From assembly GCA_022578605.1 (NCBI GenBank), contig MU394065.1, positions 682,001-746,000 of the forward strand: DNA of 64,000 bases, given 5' to 3'. Positions 35,614 to 48,110 of this stretch are shown in pieces. The DNA comes from Camillea tinctor. Its lineage: Eukaryota > Ascomycota > Sordariomycetes > Xylariales > Xylariaceae. The notes under the pieces are model-generated. The model was not told the DNA's origin. It saw only the letters and a program-made list of their open reading frames with translations, and searched no databases. Made by a program: the position numbers and the translations under genes. The stretch's first letter is position 1. Each line of letters begins with the position of its first letter.

Positions 35614-38018
35614 CTAGACCGGAATTGGCATCTTTAACGCACGGTTTGTTGCGCAAGGCGTGGGCACAGTATCATCCTCAAACTTGTCGTTAGAGGCGCG
35701 GTACGAGTTGCTTTGCTGAAACGATAGGCAAAAGCCCTCGATCAACCGGGCTTCGACGAATCTGGCGTAATGTTTGTATCGAGCGTCGGAGTACTTGTCG
35801 AAGACTGCCTTGTGGTGCTTGCGTGCGATTCGGCAGCAGTCAAGTAGATTTCCGATCAACGGCTTCAGTTGATTATAGGTGTAACCCGAATAATGGACAT
35901 GTTCAGGAGTCTGAAATGCAACATTAGACTTAAGATGACCCAAAGCAGAGGAAAAAAATATAAAGCACTTACCCATTCGCCTTTACCCAAGATAAGTCGG
36001 GACAAACAGTGAGATCCAGCAGCGACATAACTTGGTGGACTTGCTACAAAACGCTCGTCCATGATAGCGACCTCGAGGAAATACTTAGAGAGCGTCCGGG
36101 TGTCCAGGTCATATTCATCAGCCTTGCTGATACGTCTCAGAAAGCTCATGGGGCCCGGCCAACCAAGCTCAAAGTTCAGCATGCTTAGCATGAACCGCTC
36201 CGCCTTGAGGATCTCGTCCACAGTATAACCACCATCCACCATATAGACGATCTCCCCGACCGAGGGACAGTTGATCTCCTCATATTTGGCAGCGAGGAAA
36301 AGGGCGGTAGCTCCAACAAGCTGTAGCTTGCCTAGAGACACAATCTTGTGCGAGAGAAATCGATCGATGTAGTTGACAGTCAAGAAGAGCGTCTCGGGAA
36401 GAAGGCCAAAGCGAGTATGTACCTGGACCACCCAGTCCATCAGAACAGACCGCATCGACCATCTGATTTCGGTCTGAATGTCCATGTAATGCTCGTTAGG
36501 CGCGAGATCGAGCTGTGGAAATAAGACTTCTCAGCATCATCTATCACGACTCCGATTTAATATTGAAAGGGACTTACCTCGAGATCTCTCATGTACTGGA
36601 AAATCTCATCTCCATACTCGGTCACCATGCTGACGTCCCACGACTCCTCCTGAATGTCGTTGTCAGTGCGCTTGCTCTCTACAATCTTCTTGGCTGCCTC
36701 GATCTCTGCTATGCCTTTCTTGGTCAGTTTGGGTGGAATGATTACAGTCGTCGCGCCTAGAGTCGTATTATCACCACGAGAAGTAGAGTGGGCTGTGGTG
36801 TAGCCCTGGTCATCATAATAATCTTCGTCATCATAATCGGAAAGTTCGGCCTGGTCGTCCATTGTGCCCGGGGTGGGGTAGCCAGGTTGATACTCGATCG
36901 CTTTGACTTCAGTCTTTGTGGTAGGCTTCGAGAGGGTGATAGGCTCGTAGAGAGCATTCACTGTGGGCATCGGTCTTTCTCCTGGAAGAAGCGAGTGGAA
37001 TCGGTGCTCTTCTCGAGTGATCTCTTCTACCGCATCCAGATAGATTGCCTCAGTATTCTCCTCATCGACGTACTGAGGCTCTGGGAGCTTAACGTTCTCG
37101 GTGCCTTGGCTGCGGCGTTCCTTGACGAAAGAGACCTCGACCTTGGATTCGCGAATTTGGTGTTCATGGATCCGAGAATAGCTGTCAGAAGGAGCCGGCT
37201 CAGAACGGGCCGGCGCAAATTGGTAGCTAGGGACCAATTGCGGCAGGTGAGAATGCGATGGAACAGCTGGCTTCGTCAAGTTAGGCTTTGGCGCCAGCTC
37301 CTCTTTTTTGGGCAGGTTGTCATTGTAGACAATGGTGGTTTGCCTCTTGGATCTGGCTTGGGCTATGGGTCTCGACTTGATCTGGTTCTCACCGACAAGT
37401 GGTCTCAGGGTGCTCATGGAGGCAGAAGTAGCAATTGATCCCGCCTTGGAGGGACGAACAGCTGGTCGTAGGAATGCGTCCTTGGTAGTAGTAGGTTGCT
37501 TGCGATTCTCCTGGTCTTTCGTGAGGATGACTGAGCTGACCATGTTCTTGGAGGCGCCTGCCGAGCTATCTGTCATGCCTCTAGAAGATCTGTTGACATC
37601 GGCCAGGACGTTGCGTCTGGCGGCAACATTGAGACCACCGGGAGCGGCCATGTTGAGGAGGTTACCAGTAGACTTGTGACGCTGGTGTACGGTCTTGTTG
37701 GTAGGAGGGATGGAGTTCTCATTACCCAGATTAGGAAGAGGTCGGGCAGGACGGCAAGGCTAATAGTTAATGGGTGGTTATGTGGTTAGCTTGAGCTTGA
37801 AGGTGAATGGGGAAAAGCATGCATGTAGGTAGGTGGGTTTGGATCCCGCTTGAAGTGGAATGTAGCCCCAATCAAAACAATACTCGAATCACGATGCAGC
37901 AAGTGGAGGAGCAAGCATATTCCCAGCCATCTTAGAGAAAAACGATATGCAGGATCTTTAAAATAAAAAAAAGGTAAAAAATGAAAAGAGGATGCTTAAT
38001 ACTTACTTTGGCATCCAT
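35614..38018 (-). CDS. G2/mitotic B-type cyclin
   Basis: Four exons on the minus strand: 38018-38007 (only MDAK), 37759-36578, 36512-35973 and 35910-35614, giving 676 residues. A destruction box RNVLADVN sits at residues 53-60, the signal for APC/C-dependent degradation. The cyclin core begins near 399: HYMDIQTEIRWSMRSVLMDWVVQVH (MRxxLxDW at 418-425), then FLAAKYEEINCPSVGEIVYM and FMLSMLNFELGWPGP, followed by a second cyclin fold. The long N-terminal region is mostly disordered and acidic around DQAELSDYDDEDYYDDQGY, making it longer than Aspergillus NimE. It should bind the mitotic Cdk1 in nucleus and cytoplasm to drive G2/M. The NimE/Clb2 group is most likely, though assignment among B-type paralogues needs a tree. 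The 12-nt first coding exon fixes the start. Confidence 0.92.
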
Positions 38019-41000
38019 CTTGAGGTTGGTATTTTTTGTAGGAATTAATAGGTATGTAGGTTATGTTGAGGTCTGTTGCTGTGACGCGACGTCGCAGGGG
38101 AAATAATCCAGAGAGCTTTGGTCCAAGACCGCAGCTATACTGCTGGAAGAGAAAAGTCAATAATTTGGAATGTCGGCGATGATGTTCACATGCAGCAGAA
38201 ATGTCGCGTCCAAAAATTCATGCAACGTGAATGATCAAGAAAACAGATGTATGGAGGTGAAAAAAGGATGTTGAAAGATGTAAGTGGGTGGGTGTGCAGT
38301 GTGTGTATTCAATGTTGACAGTAGGGAAGCAGTTAAGCTAAGTAAGGTAGCTCTAGGTAATCAAACAGACCTAGCATAGCTGAATTGGGAAATGACATGA
38401 TCCACGGCTAGCGGTACGTACCTTGAAAAAAAGTATGTATGAGATCTGGCAATGCAAGACTTGATATAGTTCGAGCTTGTCGGCGATGTCATTAACCCTC
38501 AGATGAAAAAGGTGGGAGAGTTGTATTTTGGGAGTGTACTGAAGGAGATCAAAATTTTTATAAAAATGATTTCACCTCCAACCTCATGGGAATTAAAAGA
38601 AAAGGTTGTTGTTTATGGTAATGGTGTGCACTTTGTTTTGTGTTCACTAGGGAAAAAAAAACAATGTAAGAACTGGTTGCCATTGAATGTTTCTCGGTAG
38701 CTTAGCCAGTATTGGAGGGAAGCTTGGGGAGGGGGGAGCTTTGGGGGCGTACCATTGTACTCCGTACCTACCACTAAACATGGTATGGAGAAATAAAAAC
38801 AAACAATGGTCCAGAAGGTTGACTGACAAATCCCTGCAAGATTCTCAGCGGTTGCCCAGGCTATGGCCAGGGTCCCGGCTTCTCCAATTAGGTTAAGCGC
38901 ATTGGACATGGACTCGAGGAAGGTGGGAGCCAGGAACCATCGGTCCTTCAATAATCCGAAAGACGCTTGTACCTAAACCACTTAAAACCTATAATGAGGG
39001 GGAAGGTCCATCTTTGGGGGAAGGTACCCACTTACGTCAGCCTCACACATAGCCACTGGCGCAGCTCAAAGCTTCCATTTAACATGAGTGGTCAATGCAT
39101 TGAATTTCTAAATGTAATGACGTATTCTCATTCAATTAGTCGCGTCTCCCATCCATCGCAACAAATTCAACTTTTCCATGCAAACATCCAAAACCTAGCC
39201 CAACCCTAGTTATATGAATTATTCCCATACTTTCTAGTACTCATATAGCTGTAATTATAAATCCAAACTATACGCGATTAGATAAAATGCTTTTATACCC
39301 CTTAATTAGCTAGGTCGGCTGCGGCGCCGAATACGCGACATAGGTTGAAATGGAGTCGCGAACATCACTCGACATCACGTGATGCTCCATTTCCTCCCAT
39401 TTCATCACTGCTCAACACCGATTATTTGTATCGATACCATGGTCAGATGGCCGGAGAGGCCTCGAAAATGGTCAGGCGCATTACTTGAGGCTATGCGACA
39501 CCAACGACCATGAATGCGAACATTGCGCCCTTAACATGGGCTTTCGCCACCATGGTCATTATGGTTGTGACCAACCCGAGCTTCGGGCTACTAGTCCACA
39601 ACCGTCGTCTTCCAAAAGTCTCAACCCCGATGCACACAAAATTTCGCTCAAGTTCGAGCACACTAAGTCTCAAGCCGGCCTTCTGTGCACATCGCAAACC
39701 TAAAGATAATTAATTAGCCATAACTACGGCTCTTGAACTTCTTTGACAAAGAGACTTTTTTTTTTTCGCAAGACGTTAGGGATGATTAGCTCCCGAGTGC
39801 CCCGATCTGGTTGGGCGGTGTCGATGCTGCCAACTAATTTGTGGGCTTCAACCCCGAACCCCTCTTCATGAGCTCCTAGATCAGCGTCCCAACCTCTCAC
39901 CGAAATACTGGACGAAAGACTATCAATGGTTTCAAAGTTTGCCTCACAAACATCAAGAAGTCATCTAGTGTATCGCTACTCGTTATGCTTATGCTTATAC
40001 TGTTGCGCAAAGTTAAAAGAAGAGCTACCCCTACGTCATGCCGTCTTGATGGTATAAACCATGCGAGGCGCATTGTCGCTGTTCCCTTAAAAACTCTGCG
40101 GCGGTTTGAGAAAAGACAGCCGCAATGAAACTGTATCGTGATCGCTACCTGTCAAGTCGTACCACTACTAGATTGGTTTCTAAGTGCGCCGTCAGGACCC
40201 AGAAGGACGAGCAACAAGCCACATCTAATGTCTATACCCCATTTTGCGAAGATGCGTGATAAGTCTAAAGTCCCCTCAGTAGGGTGCGTGTCGCACGTAC
40301 ATTGGAAACCGCCATGCAAGGCCAGCCCCCAACGCTGTGTGGTGGCCTTGATTGGGCTATGATCTGGGTGGTCGACGTAGAAAGACATCCACTCATCTTG
40401 CATGCAGGCGACAGGTCCAAATTATCGTGGCGACAGGCGGAGGTTGGTAAATTCAGTCAGTTTGCTTGTTGACCGAAGTGGCGCTGGCACAGAGGAAAGA
40501 TAATACATGATGAACCCAGGCGTCGATCAAATTCGACACTGTTTTTTGTTCCCTAAGCGGAATGTATGGGTAAAGTAATAGGGCTCTCTAAAGCAAAAGA
40601 ATCACAATCAAAACTCATGCCACCATCAACTCCCACAATGGCAGAAAAAAAAGGACTACAGCAAAAGACACTATGTAATCAGTGCGGTGAAGATCGACAC
40701 CACGAAGGGTGTCAACGGACAAGAAGACTGCAAAAGATTACGCGGGTGCTAGGTGTGCTTCCTATTGGACAAGCTACAATGCGAACCCAAGCGGTCAAGA
40801 AGATAATCGACATAACCTAGAGCCTGTTTCTCCTAATACCCTACGACTCCTGGCCCGCCTTCGAGAGAGAGAGAGAGAGTAAGAGAGGGACAAAAACCTC
40901 CTCAGGGCTAGCCTAATTACATTACTTTACCTAGCACTCGGTAGCAGAGATCCAAGATATCTTCACAGCTTTATGGAACTAGAAAGATCGCGCGCGCCGG

Positions 41001-44000
41001 GCGTTCCCGGTTTTCGATTCTGGACTTGTGTGTGTGTGTTTGTTTTGACACAGACGGACGTGCTAAAGGCGCACAGAAACTCGATGCATGTAATGTTTAC
41101 TTGCAACCTCCACTCGTAAATCTAGCGCATGAAGAAACGAATCGCAGAATGCGACCAAGGATAGGCCGCGCTTGGCTGCGCAAGAGAGGGACTATGCCCT
41201 TCAGAGCGTTGCGTGGCCAGAAGGAATGGGGTTATGGGCTGTCAGAATCAGGCCTTTCCGGGGTTTGATTCGATCCAAGTGGATGAAACTCTTCGCCAGC
41301 GCATACAACCGCCCGTTCCCCATTCCCAACCTATGTCTTTTTCTTTTTTCTTCTCTGGTCTTTTTTGTCTCTCTTTTTGTCCCCTTCTCTTTTTTCTCCT
41401 TGAGAAAAGAACTAACTTAAAAAAATGTCTCCGCTGGTTTCTTGGTCGCGACCACACCCCCCCCCCTCCCCTCCCCCCATTCAAGGGTCTGGCGCCTTTT
41501 TTGCCTTTGTGCCCCTCGCGAGCGAGAACCCGCATCAGCGCCGCCCAACCCTCTTTCCAAAACAGTGTTTCACTCGCTTCGACTCAGGAACATATGTTGG
41601 TTTCTGATGCTTCGTCTCTTGTTATTTTATTTTATTTTTATTTTATTTTTTGTCTGATGCTGTTTGTTACCATGGACATGTTATATGTTAGTAGTCATCC
41701 CGTACTTGGTGAAACCAAAAAGAACCAAGCATGGGGACCGGATCGTCTGTTCTCTAACTAATTAGTCGTGAAATGGGGTTACCCAACTCAAAGCAATGAC
41801 AGATGACGGACATAGCTAGTTGGCGGCCATCAGGGCCCTCCTATGAGAATTATGTTTGGCTACGGTTAGCTTTTTCTCTCTCTTAACCTAGTGAATTTGC
41901 GGATTCTAGATGCGACTTCCCATCAAGTCCACTCACACTTAGAATTTAACTGGAAGTTAAACTTGCCTCCCATTAGAATATCTCCATATGCTTATCATGT
42001 ATACCTACCCTACCACTCTTTTTTATTTTCTTATTTATTTTATTTTTGAAATCCTCTTTTCCTGTTCTGTCAGGTCCTTGAAAAGAGTTGAACTCCCCCC
42101 CTGTCCCCCTCAGGCAAAACTGGCGCATGCAGGTAAGGGTATCATTGGCTGGATCGGCCAACGATTCTTACCCACTTTACTCACCTCAGATCGCATCCAA
42201 CGAACATGGTTTGTGACTACCAGCTGCACTAGCACCTGACAGTACTTGGACAGGGCATTGAACTCGCCATACTTACCTACATAACTTGCTAGGTACTTAA
42301 CTACTAGTTAGGTAGATGCGATGTAATCTATCTAGTAATCTAGCGCAACCTTGTTGTAATAGACAGGATGGGAAGCCATAAGGAAGCAGGAAAGAAGAAG
42401 AAGGAAAAGAATATGCGCCAGCGCCGCAAAGAGAGAGAGAAGCAGTTTAAGTTTATTTTATTTTATTATTTATTATTTATTTTTAATCTTTGGCGCATGT
42501 TCCGATTCCCGTTACATACTGGATTCTATACACCAGCCTATGAACACATCGTTTTCTATCTAGTAGTGTAATCCTCGTAACTAACGAGGATTTTCATTTT
42601 CATAATCGCGGCACACCCCCCTCCTCGTAAGAGAACCCCCCCTCCCCCCTTCCCCCCTTTCGCCTCCTCCCCACAATGACGGCGCATTGCTTTCAGTGAT
42701 AACCGGCGTCAGTGTCATACGGCGCAAAGAAATTGGTGAAGTTTACACTAAGATGGAAAAACCGTAAAGGCCGTAACACCAACAGGAGAGCATGCGCTAG
42801 GGATAGGCAAAGCAGATCGCACAATTGCGCCAAAGTCCGGTGTGCGAGAGAGTGGTGCGCACTTGTGTGCCCGGATCAGGGTCCGGCTGATTCCGTAACG
42901 TGCCTAACCTAGTAGTAGATAAAATACCATATACCAGCATAACACCAGTCCCTTTTACATACGAATGGCATAGTCAACTAGGTCAGCTAAGGATATTTTT
43001 ATGATATGTGTGTATCTAATCTAGTGTAGGGTCTGGGCAAAGGTAGATCACATGGCAGACGGGAAGAAGAATGAGCAAAGCAAAGGGAGTAGGTAATAGT
43101 AATAATGGTTGGTTATGCATCTGGGCGAGTTTGACGTCGCAATGCGCGAATTCGGGGAGGACCAGTTGGATCGCTCCTTGAACCAGATCTACCGAGTAAG
43201 ACGAGAAATCAGGAGAACATACTCGGGGAAAGCAAGTACACATCCATACGCCATAGGAGAGAAAGGGGAGAATAAGGAAAGGAGAGAAAGAGACCCAGAG
43301 AGAGATATGCTTCCGACTTCTCAAGTCCCCAAGTTCAAGTCTCACTTTCTTTTCTTCTTCCTCTTCTCTCTTTTTTTTTTCCTTGCCATGCTTCGTAGTA
43401 CCCTATGCTGGAAACGAGGACGCTTTGGGCGTCTATTGTTAACCCAATTCCGCGAACCAGCGGATCCCCGGGCAAGTCGCAAATAATACATAAGTAAATA
43501 CAAAGTTGCGGATATCGGCCGACCAATCTCTCCCCTCTCTCTTACACACACGCTCTCTCTCTGGCCCCGGAGACATTCTTGAGTCTGATGAAATGGCGAT
43601 CAAGGGCCTTTGAAGACCTGTCCTGTGTCTCGCTGCGTCAATTATCATTTATACTAGCGCTTCCCCTCCTTCTTCGCCATCGATGGCTTCAGCGGCCATT
43701 GTCCACTGCGAACCTGTCTTGCCTTATCTGCTTATTTGTGTCGGTGTTGTTATATATGTAGGTAGACATATAATATATATAATATATGTTTAAGTATACC
43801 TAATAACCCTACGTATCCTGCTTGTATAGGTATTTTTTTTTTACTGTGGGATATATGTATGTACATGTATGAGATAGGATGTGATCTACACCAACGATAG
43901 CAGTTGGTCAAGAGTTAGGTACCTAAGATAACCTGTAGGTAAGTATGTAAAGTAGCAGTAGCAGAAGGCAGGCATATGGAAGCAGGGAAGAGGCATGTAC

Positions 44001-45271
44001 CTAATGGATCTAACGCAGGTATAAGTCTTGCACAATGGTGGTGGTTAGGTTGGATACAGTACACTAGAAACCGATGTAAAAATGGTAGGCCGTTGTAGGC
44101 ATGTACATACATTGTACTTCGGGTAGATAGCCAAGTAGGAGGAATGCAGGGCATATTACATATTACATTCAGTATAAGCCGTAATTAGCATCATTTGCAA
44201 GGTAATGAAACAGCGACTCTTAGAAAAGTAGAATTCCTTCTTTGAAGAAAATAGTCATGGCCATGCATTGTATTCTGTTCAACTTCAAAAAGGTTGAGGT
44301 ACATACAGTACAAAACCACACTAGTTACCTTAGGTATTAGTAGCGTGCTGTGGTGTGCTGTGTATGTGCTGTGTGTGCGTTGCGTGTGTGCGCTGTGTGC
44401 GTGTGCGGTGCAGGTAGTGTTCGGCATGCAGCCTGTGTGGGCGACTGGCTTTTTTTTTTTGGAGACTCGCCTTGCAAAACCTCGTTCTTCTTCTTCCACC
44501 TCCTCTTTCACCACACACACATACATACACACATACATACACCACCACCACACACACTCTTCACCACACAATCTTGAATCGTCGACCACATCTCATCTAA
44601 CCCTAACCATTTCCCCTAGTAAGTCATTCCGATCCATCTCTATCACTCTTCCTGTCTATCCTGCCAACTTATTTCGCAAAATCCCTTCTGCTACTGGTAT
44701 TGACATTCGTCCGCTTGTGCCTGTAGGTTGATTCGGGGCATCCAGACTTCAAGGTCGAGTTTACGCATCTCTAACCACACCACCTCATCCATTCTGTCTT
44801 GAAGTAAGTTTTTTTGATCCCATTACCTGGCGCGATCAAATATTCATCCCATTTATGACCCTAAATGCCTGCACTGCTCCTTGAAGGCGCTTCTCGCACG
44901 CTGCCCTCTCCTCTTCTTCCGACAATCCCCCCCAGGTGTCGCTTCGTCCCCCAGTCATGGTCGGCCACGAACCAGGGCTATCTAACCCACAACTCCCCTT
45001 TCTATCGCTTCATTCTTACTTCATTTCGCACATATATGCTAACAAGAAGTATAGTTTCCCGCATCGAGCGAAATTCATCCTGTCCATTTCCCATCTCGTC
45101 TACCTATACTTGCGACCGGGTCCTGACCGCCCCTACTCCTTACTCCAACATCTAAATCCAAATCCAAATCCAAATCCACATCCAACACCAAACCTCCCTA
45201 GAAATACTCGGGCCAAAAAGGGCCAGTATTGAAACCACGATATCCCGATTTGAGTCCCATACGACTCTGTG
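38019..45271. other. Large spacer (7.2 kb) without a supportable gene
   Basis: Both strands were inspected. Frames at 38613-38951 (-), 39485-39713 (+), 40152-40403 (-), 40566-40820 (+) and 43016-43486 (both strands) show no domain or plausible exon structure. The frame at 40152-40403 has protein-like composition but no recognised family. Repeats include (GA)n at 40863-40877, T/TTTTA-rich tracts at 41625-41660 and 42030-42050, poly-C at 41455-41480, and TG-rich then CA-rich blocks at 44345-44430 and 44510-44570. The right end is the likely long leader of the zinc-cluster gene, with AAATCC tandem units at 45154-45177 and upstream ATGs such as the one at 44865. Confidence 0.5.
44345..44570. repeat. 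TG-rich block followed by CA-rich block (possible hairpin in leader)
   Basis: About 85 bp of TGTG/GTGC-type sequence (44345-44430) precedes a CACA/CATA-type block (44510-44570) on the same strand, separated by about 80 bp. The two are roughly complementary and could pair in RNA. They lie 0.7-0.9 kb upstream of the zinc-cluster gene. Confidence 0.5.
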
Positions 45272-47333
45272 ATGGAATTGTCGAGTCTATTGTCGTCAAA
45301 GCCTTCGTCTACCATTTCGCACCCAACCCGTGGCCAACCCGGCGCGGGCGCTTTCCATCACTTTGAACATCAACCCTACTCCAACAAACGTCTTACCCTT
45401 GACACGAGTGCAGTGCGCCGAGGAAGTGAAATGGCGTCTGCTTCGCCTATTGACACCTATGCTGGTGCTTCTGCTGGCTCCAACAGTGGTAGCGCTTCTC
45501 CCAGACAACCTGTAACCCCGAAACATGTTCAATTCGAGCTCCTCTTCCCCGAGTCCCCCCAGTATCGCGCACGATTGCCTTTGCGTGTACAGATCTACCC
45601 ACATGATGACACGGATTCTATCATTTCTACTGTGAAGAACTTTTATGGGCTGTACCATGGCGGCAAGGGTGTTAGCTTTGAGGACGATAGAGGTAATACC
45701 CTCATTGCGAGGTATGAAAACTTCAGCAATAACATGGTTGTCTATGTGCGGGTGATTGAGGAGTCACCTCAGCCCGCTGGTTCATTTGCTCCTGGCCCCT
45801 TCCAGTCGGCGCCCATGGACTACGTGACTCAGCAACTCGGGCAGCACACCTCTAGACCCGCATCTAGAACCTCGCGGAGACGCAGCCCATCGCCCAGCGG
45901 GGGCCGCGGTCGGCGCAGCACCTCTGTCAGCACCAATCCTACCACTGGGAAGAAGGGTCGCTCCCGCTCGACCAAGAATCGCGGGCCGAACTACGACAAC
46001 CGCAGCGATAGCATGAATGGCTACAGCAGTGGAGATGGCGCATCTGGCTCGGTGTCTGGCAAGGCTAAGGAGCAGATTGGCAACACCGATATCAGTGTGG
46101 AAAACATTGTAGAAGGTGGCCGTCGTAAGCGCGCCAAGTTTGAGAGCTCTGTAAGTCTATTAAATGTGGCACTACCTAAAGAGTTCGCTCCTAATCAGCC
46201 ATGTTTTATAGGAACTTCCACTATTCGCGCCGCCTCAGATGCCCGCAGCCACTTCGAACCCTTCGGTGTCACCTGCTCGTCGGATTGAGCACCAGCGCCC
46301 CTCCATCCCCTTTGCGCATCCCGGACAGAACCCCTTCACCAACCCTCGTCCTCTCCAGTCTCCCCAGAGCTACACCAATGGGTATAGCATGTTCGCGACG
46401 CCGGTGACCGATTCTCGGCGCCACAGAGGCAGCATCGGGTACCACAACAACAGCTCTGGCATCCTTCCCACGCCAGACCCTACTATTGGCAGCTGTGTGT
46501 CTGAGGAGGATAAGGACGTGGCCATCCAGCTTATGAGACTGGGTGAGATGTCGAATATTTCCCATGGCAGAACCTCAGCCTCGACCCTAGATGACACTTT
46601 TAGCGGCAAGGCCGATGCCGCTTCCTCTACCGGTGCTACCAGCGATGCCGGCAGTGACAGTGAGGATGACCTTCCGCCTGCGCGTCGCCAGAAGCTTGAT
46701 CTAGCCGGGGCCACCCGCAAGATCCATCCTACTACGGATAGTCATTTTGTGCCGTCGCGAGACCACGCCGATGCTAGTGGCGATGATGCCGATTACGAGG
46801 ATGGAGGCGAAGATGGGCCGCAATTGAACGGCACCAAGGTCAAGGCCCAGAGCGCTGGAAAGCCCCGGGCACCGGGCGCTAAGGCCAACAAGCCCAAGCC
46901 TATGAAGGCCCCCAAGGCTACCACCACGACCAAGGCCAAGAAGGCCAACAGCACTGTCTCTGGCCCCATGTCGCCTGCGTCGCTGCCCAACCAGTCGCGC
47001 AAGCCATCCATCGCATCGGCCTCAGTTGTCTCCGGCCACCCTGGCGAGGAGGATCAGCCAGATCTGTCTACCAAGCCGAGATGCCAGCGTTGTCGCAAGA
47101 GCAAGAAGGGCTGCGATCGCCAGCGACCTTGTGGTCGCTGCCGCGATGCCGGTCTCAGCGCGGACCAGTGCATTAGTGAAGATGAAGGCAACGGACGAAA
47201 GGGCCGTTACGGACGTCACATGGGCGTTCCTATCAAGGCTACCGAAATCCCCGGTCCCCCAACTCTCCTACCCGCTGCTCCCATCGCGGTCCCGATGACC
47301 GTGACGGACAAAAACAAGAAGCGGAAGCGGTAG
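45272..47333 (+). CDS. Zn2Cys6 transcriptional regulator with C-terminal zinc cluster
   Basis: Two exons, 45272-46150 and 46212-47333, give 666 residues. The 61-nt intron is phase 0 (GTAAGT ... TTTTATAG). The zinc cluster is at the far C-terminus: Cys584, 587, 594, 600, 603 and 613 in CQRCRKSKKGCDRQRPCGRC..., flanked by basic residues and ending in KNKKRKR. An ordered N-terminal region at about 85-170 (PKHVQFELLFPE... to MVVYVRVIEE) looks like a compact alpha/beta domain, possibly PB1/ubiquitin-like. The middle is Ser/Arg-rich, then acidic, then Lys/Ala/Pro-rich (KPKPMKAPK). A nuclear DNA-binding role is inferred; targets are unknown. I do not recognise a named orthologue. The start is the ATG at 45272; a preceding in-frame GTG is not expected to initiate. 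The upstream leader seems long and contains other ATGs. Confidence 0.88.
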
Positions 47334-47997
47334 ATCATGTGACCCCGCGCGCGCATTGCCCAATGATCGCAAGCAAAACATAGCGCACGTGACAACCTCG
47401 AGTCTGTCGTGCAGGATTCTCACAATGTCTATCGCACATATTTTACATGGACATTTTTTTTAAGGGTGTAGACCGTCCATCCAGTCATTACATGAGTGAT
47501 TGTTAGGTGGGAGTAGTCTAAGCTCTTAGACGAACACCAAGTACCATATACGGCGTGGCGTACCCATGTGTCATTGCAGATTTCGGCTGTTGTTTTTGGC
47601 CGGCTGGTCGGATCGAGGGAGGATATCTTGTTTTTCGTTGTCAGATTTTCATTCCTACGGAGGCTAGGAGAGGCGCAATGGAAACAGGGATTTAATCATA
47701 GGTCGCGAGACCGTTCCACTCCTTTTCTTTTTTGTTTCAACAAGACGCTATGCTAGGAATGAACCTTGTTCTAAGGGGCTATCAATAGATTGGCGTTGGA
47801 TCGTGCTTGCTTGTCGCTTTGTCATACGCAAGAATGCCTGCTCTTGTGGCAAGAGACTCCCAGGCAGGGTCATGGATGCAGAGAAACCCGAAAAAAAAAA
47901 TAGGCGAGCATTAGGAAAAGCAACCAAAAACCAAAAATAAAAAAGATAAAAAAAAGATAATAACTTTGTGCATCTACTGAAGGGTAAAGTGGAGGTA

Positions 47998-48110
47998 GTG
48001 AAATGGAGATGTAACTAAGTGAAATGGAGATGTAACTAAGTGAAATGGAGATGTAACTAAGTGAAATGGAGATGTAACTAAGTGAAATGGAGATGTAACT
48101 AAGTGAAATG
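47998..48110. repeat. 21-bp minisatellite, about 5.4 perfect copies
   Basis: The unit GTGAAATGGAGATGTAACTA(A) repeats at 47998, 48019, 48040, 48061 and 48082, with a partial sixth copy ending at 48110. Copies are identical, suggesting recent expansion or contraction. The minus strand reads an open heptapeptide repeat (FHLVTSP), but no gene start or family supports translation. Confidence 0.95.

Noticed and set aside
36788..37438. 216-codon plus-strand frame
   Set aside because: Lies opposite the cyclin N-terminal exon, which has a destruction box and fits the spliced protein.
40152..40403. 83-codon minus-strand frame with protein-like composition
   Set aside because: No family recognised, a stop lies just upstream of the first Met and no exon partners are visible; not enough to call a gene.
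47998..48110. Regular direct repeats as a possible CRISPR array
   Set aside because: Units are contiguous with no spacers, and the sequence is eukaryotic.
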